Positions 1 through 11,400 are shown, counted from the first letter of the stretch. The stretch: DNA of 64,000 nt from Xenorhabdus japonica (GCF_900115195.1 NZ_FOVO01000008.1:40752-104751); one strand, 5' to 3'. Translations and numbers: made by a program. The notes: a model not told the origin generated them from the letters alone.

Positions 1-303
1 AACTAACAAGCCAATCGGCGTGTCAGGGTGTTTAGCCCGAATTCTAGCCAGCAGCTCAAAACACAATGTAGGAGTGACTTTGGATGATAGCGCACGTAGA
101 TTGGCATTTTGGATAGTTGGGCCGTCGGCAAGGGGATCTGAGAATGGGATGCCTAATTCAAGCGCATCAGCACCACCTGAAATTAATGTATCAATAATTT
201 CCAATGACTGTTCGGGATTAGGATCGCCGAGGGTGACAAAAGGAACAAAAGCCCCTTGATTTTGTTTTTGTAGTTGCTTAAAAAGTTGTTCGTAACGTTC
301 CAT
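1..303 (-). CDS. trpA: Tryptophan synthase alpha chain, N-terminal part (cut by window edge)
   Basis: The first 101 codons are present; the rest lies off the left edge. TrpA cleaves indole-3-glycerol phosphate to indole and glyceraldehyde 3-phosphate and passes indole to TrpB through a tunnel. The translation begins [12 protein letters not shown] and contains FVTLGDP and the catalytic-glutamate segment [16 protein letters not shown], both characteristic of TrpA. The start ATG shares one base with the trpB stop (TGATG), which indicates translational coupling and keeps the two subunits stoichiometric. It is the last gene of the trp operon. Identification is secure. Confidence 0.97.
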   Translation of the reverse strand, partial: MERYEQLFKQLQKQNQGAFVPFVTLGDPNPEQSLEIIDTLISGGADALELGIPFSDPLADGPTIQNANLRALSSKVTPTLCFELLARIRAKHPDTPIGLLV

Positions 304-1493
304 CAGATTTTCCCCCTGGATTTTAAAATATCGTGAACGGTAAAGATGTCTTTGTCGCCACGGCCAGATAAATTGACAATTAATAATTGTTCTTTGTCTG
401 GAGCCTGATGGATCATTTTCAAGGCATAGGCCAATGCATGAGATGATTCCAATGCAGGAATAATGCCTTCATTGCGTGAAAGAGTCTGAAAGGCTTCCAG
501 AGCTTCATCATCGGTAATTGAAACGTAATCGGCCCTACCGATGCTATTTAAATAGGCATGTTGGGGACCAACGGAAGGAAAATCCAACCCAGCCGAAATA
601 GAATAAGATTCTTCAATCTGCCCGTTTTCTGTCTGCATAATTGGCGCTTTCATACCAAAGTAAATCCCTAATTTTCCGTGTTTCAATGGGGCACCATGCT
701 CTCCAGTTTCAATACCATGCCCCGCAGGTTCAACACCGATCAGACGAACATTATTTTCTGGAATAAACTCAGCAAACAGACCAATGGCATTTGAACCACC
801 ACCAATACAGGCAATTACTGCATCGGGTAAACGGCCTTCTTTTTCTAGAATTTGAGCTTTAGCTTCTTCACCAATCATACGCTGGAATTCTCGCACCATT
901 GTCGGATAGGGATGAGGACCAGCAGCAGTTCCCAATAAATAATGGGCTTTTTCATAACAACCAGACCAGTCACGCATCGCTTCGTTACAGGCATCTTTCA
1001 ACGTTGCTGAGCCACTGTGGACAGGGATCACTTCAGCCCCCATCAAACGCATACGAAAGACATTGGGTGATTGACGCTCAATATCTTTTGCTCCCATATA
1101 AATACGGCATTTTAGCCCTAACAGTGCGCAAGCCAGAGCGGTTGCTACGCCATGTTGACCCGCACCTGTTTCAGCAATGATTTCATTCTTTCCCATTCGT
1201 TTTGCCAACAAGGCTTGCCCTAAAACCTGATTAGTTTTGTGAGCGCCACCGTGGAGCAAATCTTCACGTTTCAGGTATAAACGTGTTTTTGTTCCTTTAG
1301 TCAGGTTTTGGCACAGAGTTAAAGCGGTAGGTCTACCTGCATAGTTTTTCAAGAGATCTTGAAAAGCATACTGAAATTCAGGATCTCTTTGTGCATCAAT
1401 AAAGGCTTCTTCTAACTGATTAAGTGCAGGGATTAACATTTGAGGAACAAACTGTCCACCAAAATCGCCAAAATAAGGATTCAATTTACTCAT
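303..1493 (-). CDS. trpB: Tryptophan synthase beta chain
   Basis: PLP enzyme that condenses indole with L-serine to make L-tryptophan, in an alpha2beta2 complex with TrpA. Visible signatures are the N-terminal [17 protein letters not shown], the PLP lysine in GGAHKTNQ (Lys86 with this start) and the glycine-rich phosphate loop [11 protein letters not shown] chose the ATG at 1493, giving 396 residues like other enterobacterial TrpB. An in-frame ATG four codons upstream (1505) would add MSRI. Neither start has a strong ribosome binding site, so this choice rests on family length. It follows trpCF in the operon after about 30 bases and its stop overlaps the trpA start by one base. Confidence 0.97.
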   Translation of the reverse strand: MSKLNPYFGDFGGQFVPQMLIPALNQLEEAFIDAQRDPEFQYAFQDLLKNYAGRPTALTLCQNLTKGTKTRLYLKREDLLHGGAHKTNQVLGQALLAKRMGKNEIIAETGAGQHGVATALACALLGLKCRIYMGAKDIERQSPNVFRMRLMGAEVIPVHSGSATLKDACNEAMRDWSGCYEKAHYLLGTAAGPHPYPTMVREFQRMIGEEAKAQILEKEGRLPDAVIACIGGGSNAIGLFAEFIPENNVRLIGVEPAGHGIETGEHGAPLKHGKLGIYFGMKAPIMQTENGQIEESYSISAGLDFPSVGPQHAYLNSIGRADYVSITDDEALEAFQTLSRNEGIIPALESSHALAYALKMIHQAPDKEQLLIVNLSGRGDKDIFTVHDILKSRGKI

Positions 1494-1524
1494 TATTCTA
1501 CTCATCTATTTTTTGTCTGAAAAA

Positions 1525-2889
1525 TTAGTGATAGCAGCGTAATTGCTGAAATATCTGCTTGATTTTTTGACTACTTTTGATACCCGGAGCAACTTCGATT
1601 CCTGAGTTAAAATCCAGTCCATAACAGCCAAATGTTGCTGCCTGCTGACAGTTTTCGGTATTCAGGCCACCAGCCAGAAAACTGTTATGTTGAAGCCGAG
1701 GGTTGATTAACTGCCAGTCAAACGGTTTTCCTGTTCCTCCTGAACCATTATCCAGCAATAAATGATCAACATTGGGCATTTCGGAAAATTCCCCAGCTTT
1801 AGACATATCAATAGCTTTCCAAATCTCACAATGCTCAGGAAGCACTGAACGCAGAGTGTTGATGTAGTTTTCATCTTCATGTCCATGAAGTTGAACGGCA
1901 GTAAGTGAAAGTATCTGGGTTATGCTACTGACAAAATCAATAGGTTGGTTTTGAAATACTCCGACATATTGCAAAGAAGCTTCATTGATAATCTGTTGAG
2001 CTTTTTGCAGATTGATTCTGCGCGGTGATTTCTCAGCAAAAATTAAACCGCCGTAGACTGCTCCCATCTGTAACGCAACTTTGGCATCTTGTGGGCGAGT
2101 CAGACCGCAAACTTTGTTGTTACCTAAGATCAGGCGACGTAAAGCAAGATCTAAATTTTGTTGCGCCATTAAAGAGCTACCAATCAGAAAACCATTGGCA
2201 AATTGGCTTAATTCCCGCACTTGTTGATGCTGGTGGATGCCGGATTCGCTGATGACGATGGTGTCTTCGGGTAAACCAACAGCCAGTTTGCGTGTACGTT
2301 CTAAATCAATGGATAGATCACGTAGATCACGATTATTGATACCGATAACTTTTGCTTCCAATATCACTGCCCGTTGCTGTTCATCCTCATTACTGACTTC
2401 GGTTAGTACACCCATGCCAAGACTGTGTGCCAGTGATGACAATTCGCGATACGTGGCATCATCAAGAACAGAGAGCATGAGTAAAATAGCGTCGGCTTGA
2501 TAATAACGAGCGAGGTAAACTTGATAGGCATCAATAATAAAATCTTTGCACAAAACGGGTTGATGCACGGCTGAGCTGACCATTGCGAGAAAATCATAAC
2601 TGCCTTGAAAATATTTTTCATCGGTCAAGACAGAGATTGCGGCGGCATAAGGCTGATAAGTTTTAGCAATGCGAACAGGATCGAAATTTTCACGAATTAA
2701 CCCTTTTGAAGGAGACGCTTTTTTGCATTCCAAAATAAAAACTATTTGTTTATGGGTTAATGCCTGATAAAACCGACGGTGACTCGGTACAATCGCATCA
2801 ATAAAACTCTCCAGCGGTTGTTCTGCCTTACGGGTAATCAGATATTCCGCCTTATCATCAACAATTTTCTGTAATACGCTGGTTTTCAT
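1525..2889 (-). CDS. trpC: Bifunctional indole-3-glycerol phosphate synthase / phosphoribosylanthranilate isomerase
   Basis: Two fused (beta/alpha)8 barrels catalyse consecutive steps of tryptophan synthesis. The N-terminal IGPS domain (about residues 1-255) shows [20 protein letters not shown] and the INNRDL and VISESGIH segments. The C-terminal PRAI domain (about 256-454) starts at [11 protein letters not shown], with the catalytic cysteine, and has VQLHGHE and [15 protein letters not shown]. At 454 residues it matches the fused enterobacterial protein (usually called TrpC or TrpCF). Its ATG overlaps the trpD stop by four bases (ATGA), so the two are probably translationally coupled. Confidence 0.97.
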   Translation of the reverse strand: MKTSVLQKIVDDKAEYLITRKAEQPLESFIDAIVPSHRRFYQALTHKQIVFILECKKASPSKGLIRENFDPVRIAKTYQPYAAAISVLTDEKYFQGSYDFLAMVSSAVHQPVLCKDFIIDAYQVYLARYYQADAILLMLSVLDDATYRELSSLAHSLGMGVLTEVSNEDEQQRAVILEAKVIGINNRDLRDLSIDLERTRKLAVGLPEDTIVISESGIHQHQQVRELSQFANGFLIGSSLMAQQNLDLALRRLILGNNKVCGLTRPQDAKVALQMGAVYGGLIFAEKSPRRINLQKAQQIINEASLQYVGVFQNQPIDFVSSITQILSLTAVQLHGHEDENYINTLRSVLPEHCEIWKAIDMSKAGEFSEMPNVDHLLLDNGSGGTGKPFDWQLINPRLQHNSFLAGGLNTENCQQAATFGCYGLDFNSGIEVAPGIKSSQKIKQIFQQLRCYH

Positions 2890-3890
2890 GATTTAGTCCT
2901 TGCCGCCAATGCTGTTACTTTTTCATAAGCCTGACCGCTATAGATAGTATTGAGTGCCAATTGAGTATTTTCCCGCAGATCTTCTTGCCCGTGAATTTTC
3001 ATCAAAAGCGCCACATTTGCCGCTACGGCATCGGCATGGGCTTTGTTGCCGCGACCTTGTAATAACATTGCCAACATGTCGCGGTTTTCTTTAGGTGTTC
3101 CGCCTTTCAGTGAAGATATTGGATGGCTAGGTAAACCAAAATCTACCGCTGTTAACTGATATTGGCTAATTTTTCCGTGATTGAGTTCTGCAACATGAAT
3201 TGGCGCATGTAAAGCAACTTCATCCATTCCTCCGCTGTGTACAACGGCGGCACGTTGATAGCCTAAGGTTTGTAACGTGCGGGCTATGGGTTCAACTAAT
3301 TCAGGGCTGTAAACCCCAATGAGTGACAGGAGAGGACGAGCTGGATTAATCAGTGGGCCAAGAACATTAAATAATGTTCGCGTTTTTAACTGTTGGCGAA
3401 CTCGCACCGCATGATGAAATCCAGTGTGATATTGAGGAGCGAACAGGAAACAGACACCAATATCATCCAAAGCACTGCGTGATTTTTCGGCGCTGGCATT
3501 TAATGCAATATCGAATGCGGCCAATAAATCAGATGATCCAGACCGACTGGAAATACTGCGGTTTCCATGTTTTGCTACTTTGAGGCCACAGGCAGCAGCA
3601 ATAAAGGCGCTGGCTGTTGAGATATTGATGCTATTTGTGCCATCTCCACCTGTGCCGACGATATCACAAAACATATAATCAGGACGAGGAAAGGGAGCTG
3701 CATTTGCCAAGAACGCTTGGGCTGCGCCCGCAATTTCTTGTGGCTGTTCGCCACGCAGTTTCAGGCTAATCAATACAGCAGCCAGTTGCGCATCGCTCAA
3801 CTCGCCATGAATAATAGTGGTGAATAACTGTTGGCTTTCTTGCTGTGTCAGTGTTTGGGCACTGAATAATTTGTCAAAAATCAACTGCAT
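2886..3890 (-). CDS. trpD: Anthranilate phosphoribosyltransferase
   Basis: Transfers phosphoribosyl from PRPP to anthranilate. The 334-residue protein has the PRPP/Mg motif [17 protein letters not shown], the anthranilate site [15 protein letters not shown] and [12 protein letters not shown]. In E. coli this activity is the C-terminal half of a fused TrpGD protein. Here it is free-standing, as known in Serratia, Yersinia and other non-coli enterobacteria, and is separated from trpG by 54 bases without another gene. The stop overlaps the trpC start. Confidence 0.97.
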   Translation of the reverse strand: MQLIFDKLFSAQTLTQQESQQLFTTIIHGELSDAQLAAVLISLKLRGEQPQEIAGAAQAFLANAAPFPRPDYMFCDIVGTGGDGTNSINISTASAFIAAACGLKVAKHGNRSISSRSGSSDLLAAFDIALNASAEKSRSALDDIGVCFLFAPQYHTGFHHAVRVRQQLKTRTLFNVLGPLINPARPLLSLIGVYSPELVEPIARTLQTLGYQRAAVVHSGGMDEVALHAPIHVAELNHGKISQYQLTAVDFGLPSHPISSLKGGTPKENRDMLAMLLQGRGNKAHADAVAANVALLMKIHGQEDLRENTQLALNTIYSGQAYEKVTALAARTKS

Positions 3891-3944
3891 TTTCCCATTC
3901 CTTCAAGTTTATGCTTGTAATTCGATACCTTTAACTCAAAATTT

Positions 3945-4523
3945 TTAATTCAGTGCCCACGCCAGAGTTTGTTCGAGTAGTTTGGTGCCTCGAGTGGTCA
4001 AAATAGATTCTGGGTGGAACTGGAGTCCACAAACTTTGTGTGCATCATGACGTACTGCCATCACTGTATCGCCGCATGAAGCAGAGACAATGAGTGTTGT
4101 CGGCACGTACTCAGCCGTAAGGGAGTGGTAACGAGCGACAGGCAAAGGGTTTGGCAGGCCGGAAAACATACTTTTCCCATCATGTGTAGCTAGCGTCGCC
4201 TTGCCATGCAAAATTTTCTTGGCAGCGGAAATCCTTCCTCCATAGGCTTCAATAATCGCCTGATGTCCAAGACAAATTCCGATAATTGGAATCTGCCCTA
4301 TTACCTGCTTGAGCAGTTCGGGCATGCAACCTGCCTCTGATGGTTTTCCCGGGCCGGGAGATAACATCAAAAGAGGTGATTCCATCTCATTAAGTTTGGC
4401 AATAATGGTGTTTGTTGAAACCGTATTGCGGTAAACAACGACATGATGACCATGGGTACGCAGTTGATCCACGAGGTTATATGTAAAGGAATCAACATTA
4501 TCGAGCAGGAGAATATGAGCCAT
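3945..4523 (-). CDS. trpG: Anthranilate synthase glutamine amidotransferase component
   Basis: Class I glutamine amidotransferase of 192 residues that supplies ammonia to TrpE for anthranilate synthesis. The catalytic cysteine lies in GICLGHQAI, the oxyanion segment is [12 protein letters not shown] and the His-Glu pair is in [10 protein letters not shown]. The protein stops where the fused E. coli TrpGD would continue into the transferase domain, so it is a complete stand-alone subunit. Its ATG shares one base with the trpE stop (TGATG), which couples the two subunits. Confidence 0.97.
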   Translation of the reverse strand: MAHILLLDNVDSFTYNLVDQLRTHGHHVVVYRNTVSTNTIIAKLNEMESPLLMLSPGPGKPSEAGCMPELLKQVIGQIPIIGICLGHQAIIEAYGGRISAAKKILHGKATLATHDGKSMFSGLPNPLPVARYHSLTAEYVPTTLIVSASCGDTVMAVRHDAHKVCGLQFHPESILTTRGTKLLEQTLAWALN

Positions 4524-6082
4524 CAGAATGATACCTCCACATGATGGGCTTGCGTAATTGCACGAATTACGGCTCTGGCTTTACTGTGAGTTTCATCCAC
4601 TTCTGACTGGGGAATGGAATCCAATACCACACCAGCCCCTACTTGAACGGTAGCTTGGCCGTTTTCCACATAAGCAGAACGGATCACTATGCAGGTATTA
4701 AAATCGCCCTTGCCAGTGAAGTAGCCGACAGCGCCGCCATAGCTGCCACGTCGTTCACCCTCATGTTCTGCGATGAGTTGCATGGCCCGGACTTTAGGCG
4801 CTCCTGTCAATGTGCCCATATTCATGCACGCTTGATAGGCATAGAAGATATCCAAATCATGGCGGAGTGTACCAACGACACGGGAAACAAGATGCATGAC
4901 AAACGAGTAGCGATCGACTTTGGTTAAATCGGCAACATAGCGACTGCCCGGTTCACAAATGCGTGCTAAATCGTTGCGGGCCAGATCAACCAGCATCACA
5001 TGTTCAGACATTTCTTTCGCATCAGTACGCATTTCCAGCTCGATACGGCTATCGAGATCAGCATCCAGTTCACCGTTATCATCACGTCCACGTGGCCGGG
5101 TTCCGGCTATCGGATAGATTTCGATTTGACGGTTACTGGCATCATATTTAAGAGCACTTTCTGGTGAAGCACCAAACAGGCAAAAATCCTGATCTTGCAT
5201 AAAAAACATATAGGGGCTTGGATTTTGTTTTTTTAATGCATGGTAAGCGTTCAGCGGAGAAGGGCACGGTAAAGTGAAACGACGTGATGGAACTACCTGA
5301 AAGATATCTCCTTGACGGACAGATTGCTGTAGTTTCCGCACGATATTTGCGTATTGCTCATCACTTTGATTGTAGTCAATAGTGACGCTGGGTAATGTGG
5401 CAGGCGGAAGTGGTGGAAGTGGTTCTGAAATGGCAGAGGCTAATGTTGTTAAACGTTCTTGAAGGCGCTCTTTTTCTGAATCGGATTCACCAAACAATGA
5501 AGTTTGCAGATGTGAATGCCCATACCGATGATCGATCACCAATAGCGTTTCTGCGAGATAAAAACAGAAATCAGGGCAGTGTTGGTGTTTTTTTACTGTG
5601 GGTAATGGTTCAAATCCAGCGACTAAATCGTATGTAAATAGCCCGCCAACGAAAATGGCATCGGGTGATTCTGAAAAGGATGCCAAGGCTGTCAGAGCAC
5701 GAAGTGCGTCAAAAACTGAATCGGATTTTAGCCGACTGTCTTCATCCAGATTGTGTTCAGTAGAAGGAAATTGCGCTCGCATAACCTGCGATTCCACATC
5801 CAATTGAGCTTTTTCTGCAAGTAAAGCAGCGAGTATGGGAAGTAGGTTTTGGCCATTTTTGGTGAGAGCTTCAAAAGTAACCTGACGCTCGTTGGCTGTA
5901 ATGCGCATAGCACTGTCAATGATCAAAATGCTTTTGATATTATTTTTGCTCTGAATTTCAGCAGACTCTAGCAATAACGTCGCTGGACGATTACTGCAAA
6001 GTTGATGAAAAAGCAGAGTTGGATCTGTCTGATAGAGAGTATCCATTTGATTTATAGAGATATTAAATTCTTTACCAATCAT
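4523..6082 (-). CDS. trpE: Anthranilate synthase component I
   Basis: Converts chorismate to anthranilate, the committed and tryptophan-inhibited step. The N-terminal region has the feedback-binding motif RPATLLLES. The C-terminal chorismate-binding domain has [23 protein letters not shown], the Mg-binding [10 protein letters not shown]...[11 protein letters not shown] and GAPKVRAM. I prefer the ATG at 6082: GAGGG lies six bases before it, whereas the ATG at 6088 directly abuts GAGGG and leaves no spacing. This gives 519 residues. It is the first structural gene after the trpL leader and attenuator, so transcription is set by TrpR and by attenuation. Confidence 0.97.
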   Translation of the reverse strand: MIGKEFNISINQMDTLYQTDPTLLFHQLCSNRPATLLLESAEIQSKNNIKSILIIDSAMRITANERQVTFEALTKNGQNLLPILAALLAEKAQLDVESQVMRAQFPSTEHNLDEDSRLKSDSVFDALRALTALASFSESPDAIFVGGLFTYDLVAGFEPLPTVKKHQHCPDFCFYLAETLLVIDHRYGHSHLQTSLFGESDSEKERLQERLTTLASAISEPLPPLPPATLPSVTIDYNQSDEQYANIVRKLQQSVRQGDIFQVVPSRRFTLPCPSPLNAYHALKKQNPSPYMFFMQDQDFCLFGASPESALKYDASNRQIEIYPIAGTRPRGRDDNGELDADLDSRIELEMRTDAKEMSEHVMLVDLARNDLARICEPGSRYVADLTKVDRYSFVMHLVSRVVGTLRHDLDIFYAYQACMNMGTLTGAPKVRAMQLIAEHEGERRGSYGGAVGYFTGKGDFNTCIVIRSAYVENGQATVQVGAGVVLDSIPQSEVDETHSKARAVIRAITQAHHVEVSF

Positions 6083-6151
6083 CTTCATCCCTCGTTGCTA
6101 ACTTCATCTGCAAAAAATTACGTTATAAGAAATCCATAAGAAAATAGTTAT

Positions 6152-6178
6152 AAAAAACCCGCCTTTTGGGGCGGGTTT
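6152..6178 (-). terminator. trp attenuator (intrinsic terminator 3:4)
   Basis: On the minus strand AAACCCGCC and GGCGGGTTT form a 9-bp stem with a six-base loop, ending in a T run, between trpL and trpE. Its left arm contains CCGCCC (6169-6174), which can instead pair with GGGCGG (6216-6221) inside the leader coding region. That alternative pairing is the expected antiterminator, so the arrangement follows the classical enterobacterial trp attenuator. Confidence 0.93.
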
Positions 6179-6198
6179 CGGCACTTGTGTATCTGTAC

Positions 6199-6270
6199 TT
6201 ATGTGAGTGAGCCAACCGCCCTGAATGGGAAGTTGTGCCACCAACGACTGATTTGCATAAATACGATCAT
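6199..6270 (-). CDS. trpL: trp operon leader peptide
   Basis: A 23-codon reading frame just downstream of the trp promoter; translation MIVFMQISRWWHNFPFRAVG then SLT. The tandem Trp codons at residues 10-11 are the sensor: a ribosome stalled there for lack of charged tRNA-Trp would free the antiterminator segment. AAGG lies nine bases before the ATG. A second in-frame ATG (6258) has no ribosome binding site. The WW pair and the position before the attenuator make the identification firm although the peptide is longer than the 14-residue E. coli version. Confidence 0.92.
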   Translation of the reverse strand: MIVFMQISRWWHNFPFRAVGSLT

Positions 6271-6313
6271 TTTAGAGTGCCTTAATTATTCAATGATTTT
6301 TATCGAGAATCTT

Positions 6314-6478
6314 TTAATTAATCCACGTACTAGTAAACTGGAGCGATTTTGACTTGTCAACGGTTTTTTTGATGTCTGTAGCAATGAAATCACCTAAGAA
6401 TGTAGATAAAATACTAAGCCCTTCTTTTGTTTTGGTTTTACTGGCGTGCAATTCTATTATTTCTCTATATTTTTTCAT
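6314..6478 (-). CDS. Possible 54-residue small protein overlapping the trp promoter
   Basis: An uninterrupted ATG-to-TAA frame translating as MKKYREIIELHASKTKTKEG... and ending SLQFTSTWIN. The sequence is lysine-rich with a short hydrophobic centre (GLSILSTFLGDFIATDI) and looks protein-like, but I do not recognise it. There is no convincing ribosome binding site before the ATG, and the frame runs through the trp -35 and -10 boxes, so it may be chance or the remnant of a gene displaced by the neighbouring insert. Confidence 0.25.
   Translation of the reverse strand: MKKYREIIELHASKTKTKEGLSILSTFLGDFIATDIKKTVDKSKSLQFTSTWIN
6326..6360 (-). promoter_or_regulatory. trp promoter with overlapping TrpR operator
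   Basis: Minus strand: -35 TTGACA (6355-6360), 17-base spacer, -10 TTTACT (6332-6337). The palindrome-like CGCTCCAGTTTACTAGTACG (6326-6345) covers the -10 box. Its right half ACTAGTACG is identical to the E. coli trp operator; the left half is degenerate. Tryptophan-bound TrpR should therefore occlude RNA polymerase here. Confidence 0.9.
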
Positions 6479-6609
6479 GCAATATAATTAATATTGTTTG
6501 CATTTATAAGAATAATCTAGTTAGAAATTTAATTTCATAATGTCAATGTAATTAAGAAACTCGATCATATCGTAAAATAATATTTCCTTTTAAGCAAGGG
6601 GGTATCACT

Positions 6610-8409
6610 GTGAAAATAAGTAAAATTAAATTATGTGCCATGTTATTTTTTATTGTATTAATTTTTTATCATAATGCAAATGCAATGGAAATGGTCAAAG
6701 GCGAAATAGTATCAAATAATATAGTCAATGAAAAAGAACTAAATAACAATAAGAATAATTTATCTAGGAATTATAATTTAACGTTCATAAATAATAGTAA
6801 GTATGACATGCTGAATATTAAGCGTACTGATGAAAAGTGTATGTATAAAACAGGAAGTAGTGATATTAATCTAATGGCTAGTGAAAGAATAAACCAAGAA
6901 ATTGAAGATAAAAATACTTTTGGTGTACCATTTTGCTTTGGACTGGATAAGTATATCAGTTGGACGGCTGAAACGTATATAGATGGCGAAAAATATCAAT
7001 CATGTGATATACAGTTTTATGTTGATTTTATTCCTAGCCCATGGATTACTGGAAGTATGAGTGACTGGTATACTCGAGTTGATACTAGTAGTTGCAAACT
7101 TAAAGTTACTGCTACCTGTGATGGCGTAGATTGTTTAAATATAGAGTATGGAGTTAGTAATCCACCAAGTGATGTTGTTATTACTATCAAAGATGATAAC
7201 ACGTTGTCACCTCCAACAATTAATTCACCTCAACCGGATTCAACAGTTGAAAACAACTATATTACAATTTTAGGAACAGGTGTTATGAAAGATGGTTTCT
7301 TGCCTTTAATTATAACGGATTTTAATCCGTATAATTATGCAACACAATTTACAGGAGACGATAAAAATTGGATAAGCCATCTTTGGATAAGCTGCGGCAT
7401 CACCGGCACAATTAGTATTAAGGGAATAAAAAACTCTGATGTCACCTTAAATGGTCCACCATGTGGAGCAACAATTACCTCAATCCAAGATGGACAAATT
7501 ATCCCTACAGGAAAATATAGCTTATCAGGCCGAATGAATAGTGATACTGCTGATAATGCCAAACATATGCAGGTACAAATTACGGGTTATCAAATGGATG
7601 GAACTATTTATGTACCGACAACAAGCTATATTCCAAATGTTGATACTGGAACGGGGAAATGGGAACTGGGGGGGTTAGAAGCTGTTTGTGGTATTAACTA
7701 TAACGTATCTGTATCTATTAATACATTTTCAACGTCTTCTGGTAATTATCCAACTTTACCCAATTTAATAGGATCAAATATTTCCTATCATACCGCGAAC
7801 TGTCCAATTGAGATAACCAAACCGGAAAACTATGAAGTGGTTTCTTCGACAATTAATGATGTGCAAAATATTTTAATTGAAGGTAAGGCCACTGATGGAA
7901 CCCGTATTGATGGAAGTATTAATTCTTTGAATTCTCAAGATTATTCAAATGGTTTTGCTATTTCTGTTATTAATAACAATAGGTGGAGTACAGAGATACA
8001 AGATGTACCCATAGGCTTTATGAAGATTACAGTTACTAATTATGGAACAGAAGAAGTTCCTATTGAAACTAATAGTGATGAAGTGACGATATTGAGTTCT
8101 AAAATTTTTTCTGTAGAAGCTAAAAAAGATAATGTGTTTACTGGATTTTATGGAACATCAATGCCATATGTTGAGGATGAAGATTTTAGTCCTGAAGTCG
8201 AAATATCATCTGATAATCTTGGTTTTTTTGAGAGAAATATCACAGATGAGAAAGGTGACTGGAAAGCAAAAAACAAACATTATGCTAAGAGAGGAGTATA
8301 TTTATTTACTTTTCAAGAATACAACGATAGCGAAAATTATGCAGCGAGAGATAAAAAGAAAATAAAATGTACAGGTGGTGATTCCGGAATGAGTTGCATT
8401 AATCAATAG
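6610..8409 (+). CDS. Secreted protein of unknown function with Ig-like modules
   Basis: 599 residues starting at GTG, with AAGGGGG seven bases upstream. Residues 1-25 form a signal peptide (basic KISKIK, hydrophobic AMLFFIVLIFY, ending NANA), so export through Sec is expected. Residues about 50-190 form a cysteine-containing N-terminal domain I cannot assign. The rest looks like beta-sandwich modules with recurring features: I..P.....V at the start, I.G.G or L.G.. strands, then G.W followed by a cysteine; the same pattern recurs in the next gene. The DNA is very AT-rich, unlike the flanking trp and rnm genes, suggesting acquisition by transfer. Only 30 bases separate it from the protease gene, so the two are probably co-transcribed and may act together outside the cell. 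Function is not known to me. Confidence 0.8.
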   Translation: MKISKIKLCAMLFFIVLIFYHNANAMEMVKGEIVSNNIVNEKELNNNKNNLSRNYNLTFINNSKYDMLNIKRTDEKCMYKTGSSDINLMASERINQEIEDKNTFGVPFCFGLDKYISWTAETYIDGEKYQSCDIQFYVDFIPSPWITGSMSDWYTRVDTSSCKLKVTATCDGVDCLNIEYGVSNPPSDVVITIKDDNTLSPPTINSPQPDSTVENNYITILGTGVMKDGFLPLIITDFNPYNYATQFTGDDKNWISHLWISCGITGTISIKGIKNSDVTLNGPPCGATITSIQDGQIIPTGKYSLSGRMNSDTADNAKHMQVQITGYQMDGTIYVPTTSYIPNVDTGTGKWELGGLEAVCGINYNVSVSINTFSTSSGNYPTLPNLIGSNISYHTANCPIEITKPENYEVVSSTINDVQNILIEGKATDGTRIDGSINSLNSQDYSNGFAISVINNNRWSTEIQDVPIGFMKITVTNYGTEEVPIETNSDEVTILSSKIFSVEAKKDNVFTGFYGTSMPYVEDEDFSPEVEISSDNLGFFERNITDEKGDWKAKNKHYAKRGVYLFTFQEYNDSENYAARDKKKIKCTGGDSGMSCINQ

Positions 8410-8439
8410 TAACTATTATCCATATTAAAGGAGATTGTT

Positions 8440-11400
8440 ATGATTTCTTTTAGAACTGTTTTTACATTGTTTTTTTTATTTTATTTCAGTCAATCATTTT
8501 CTGGTTATGCATTAGAAAATCCACCCTTAGAGACTATTGCTGGAGGTGAAGAGAGTTGTGTTAATATTGAAAGTGATAAATGTAAGCATTGGGTTGTTAG
8601 TATTCATTATGAAGATGAAAATAATCAAAATGGATTTCTCTGCAGTGGTTCTTTAATTGCATCAAACTATGTTTTGACTGCTGCACATTGCAAAATTAAA
8701 AATGCTAAAGAATATATTATAAAAGATTATAAAAAAAACATTATCGGCACTGCACAATCTGAAGAATTTCAATCAAGTTACTTGGGTAATGATTTTGCAC
8801 TTATTAAATTAAAAGAAAAAGTGTCAGATGATTATGGTCGTGGGCGTATTCGTCGTTTCTTTAATTATGACGAAGCCTACGAAAAATTAAATAAAGATTA
8901 TTATCAATCTTCCATCTATGGCTATGGTTTACTTGGAGTTGATAAAAATACAGGAGAACAAATAAAAAATGATGGAACTCAGCGTCGAGCTGATGTGAAG
9001 ATTTTCACTACAGCTATCGATGCTAAAGGTAAAGAGGGATTGATGGTAGAGGCAAGTAAAAATAAAGCGTTAAGCCCAGGAGTTATACAAATGGGGGACT
9101 CTGGTGGGCCGATTATTTGGAACGATACAATTATTGGTGTTTCTTCTTGGGGATATGATGCATTAAAAATAAAAGATAAAAATGACTATCCTTTTTTTTT
9201 CTTTTCAGATGTTACTGGGAAATATTCTGATGCTGGTTCAAGTAAAAAACATGATCTTGGCAATTGGTTTTCTACAATAATGAAACAAGTTTGGATCAAT
9301 AATCCAGATTGGAATACCCATTTAAGTAAGAGAGGAAAGTATGTTTTTGTTGAAGGTTGGGGAAGGAAAGGTAGTGAAATAGAGGTTGCTTACTCTATTA
9401 AAAATGGTAAAGAAAACGTATATGCATGTGGGAAAGCTGATTCAAGGGGAAAATGGAAATGCTATATACAGCATGATAATTTCTTTGTTGAAGATATTAA
9501 TGAAATAGAAGAATATAAGGTAACTATTATAGCCAGAGAGGTAAATAAGGTAAGTGAATCATGGGAAGAAGATACTGTACAAGCAAAAATATCTTCTATT
9601 TCAGAAGAGTTTGGTATTGTATATCCAGCTGACGAATCAACTGTAATAACTAAGAATTTTATAGTACGTGGGTATGCTGATCCTGGTTCGGACGTTAAAC
9701 TAATAATTCAATCTAATTTAGATAATGAAGAAATTTATACTCAAGATAAATTATGCGAAGGGCTTGAAGATGAAGAATTAATAAAAACAGAAAAGTATGG
9801 GCTTTGGTCATGCACTGTAAAATCTGAATTTATATATGAAATTGAAAGTAATAATTATAAAATAATAGCAAGCCAAAATACAGGTAATGTAAATTTACAT
9901 GATCAGGTTAATATACTTTTAAAACCACAGGAATACACTGAGTTAAAATTAGATCAAGATAATAAAGATCAAAGCAACATATATAGAAAAAAAGTGGAAT
10001 ATGATGTAAGTTATGCTAATGAGGCAAGTGCTGTTTGTATTTTCAATAATAAATCATTCGATTGTAGAAATAATAAGGATGATAAATATAGATTTTATTT
10101 GGATAATGTATCAGGAGATTATAATAATCCTGAGCCAATAATGGTTTATACAGGTGCAATACAAAAGATTAAGGATACTGATTTTTTTGATAAAAAATTG
10201 TGGTATAATAAATACTTACGTGTTGAGGGGGGATATTTTGAACCTGATTTCCTTAATGAAAATAAAATTGGAAATCCAAATAAAATTTCTTCTGTAGAGC
10301 TTAAAAATAAAAAAATATCTGGTGTTGGTGGTGATAGCAAGAGTTATATTGAGATGAATGGTGATATGATTTTACCATCAGAATACTCTATTTGCATGAA
10401 GAAAAATGAAAATTCACTTTTATCTCTTGAGGCTTCTATATGCTCCAGACAAGAGAATGAAGATATTTATTTAAAAGTTCCATTGAAAGACGGAAAAGAT
10501 TTTGAGGAAATTCCTATAAGATATGGAAATTATTCAATGGTGAATGGATTAAAAATGAATGACTTCCCAATTTGGGATATTCCTCTTCTTTCCACATTAA
10601 AAGATGGATTTTATTATATTGAGGTAACAGATAAGTATCATCCATTAGGGTTAACTAATATCAAAAAGACTTGGAATTCAATTTCAAATAGGAGTTACTT
10701 TCAAATAAAAACCCCTGAAGTTAAGATTACAACCCCTTCTGTAGGAGAAACAGATACTGTAGGTATCCCAAGTTTTTTGTCAGGAAGTGCTAATGAGCCG
10801 GGAGATGAGGTCGCGATTAAGAGACGTAAGATCGACCTTTCATCAGAGTTGAAAGAAAACAATCAAGATCTTGCTAAGGAAATGTTTATTTGCACAGGAG
10901 CTGTGGTTAGTGACAGTGGTAACTGGCAATGTGGCAAACCAATAATTTTTCCAGCAGGTACTTATGAATTAACTGCAGAGTTAATAAAAGAAGGAAAAAT
11001 AGTCGCTACAGACGTTACACATATTACTATTAAAGATGAAAATGATGATGAGCCAGAAAAGAAAAAATTCGAAGTAAAGAATCCCAAGAATAATTCAATT
11101 GTTGATCCGGATAACCCCATCACTTTTTCTGGCACATTTAGTGGTTCTGGAGGCGGAGGCGGAGGCGGAGGCGGTGGATTTGGTGGTTTTCTAAGTAGTA
11201 TATTTGGGGCAATTTTTGGTGCGTTCGAGGGAATTGCCTCCTTATTCAGCGGGGCTTTTGGTTTCTTTTGGGAATTTATGATTCATCCTGGAGATATTTT
11301 AGGGGGTGATACCTATACAATGGAGTTACAGGAAACTCAAAATGGAGTGAACGTAGGTGACCCTATTAAATGGACGTTTACTGTTCCGATGCGTATTACT

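Noticed and set aside
8370..8409. GDSG near the end of the first secreted protein as a second serine protease motif
   Set aside because: No His or Asp motifs of an S1 domain precede it and it lies at the extreme C terminus, so it is a chance match.
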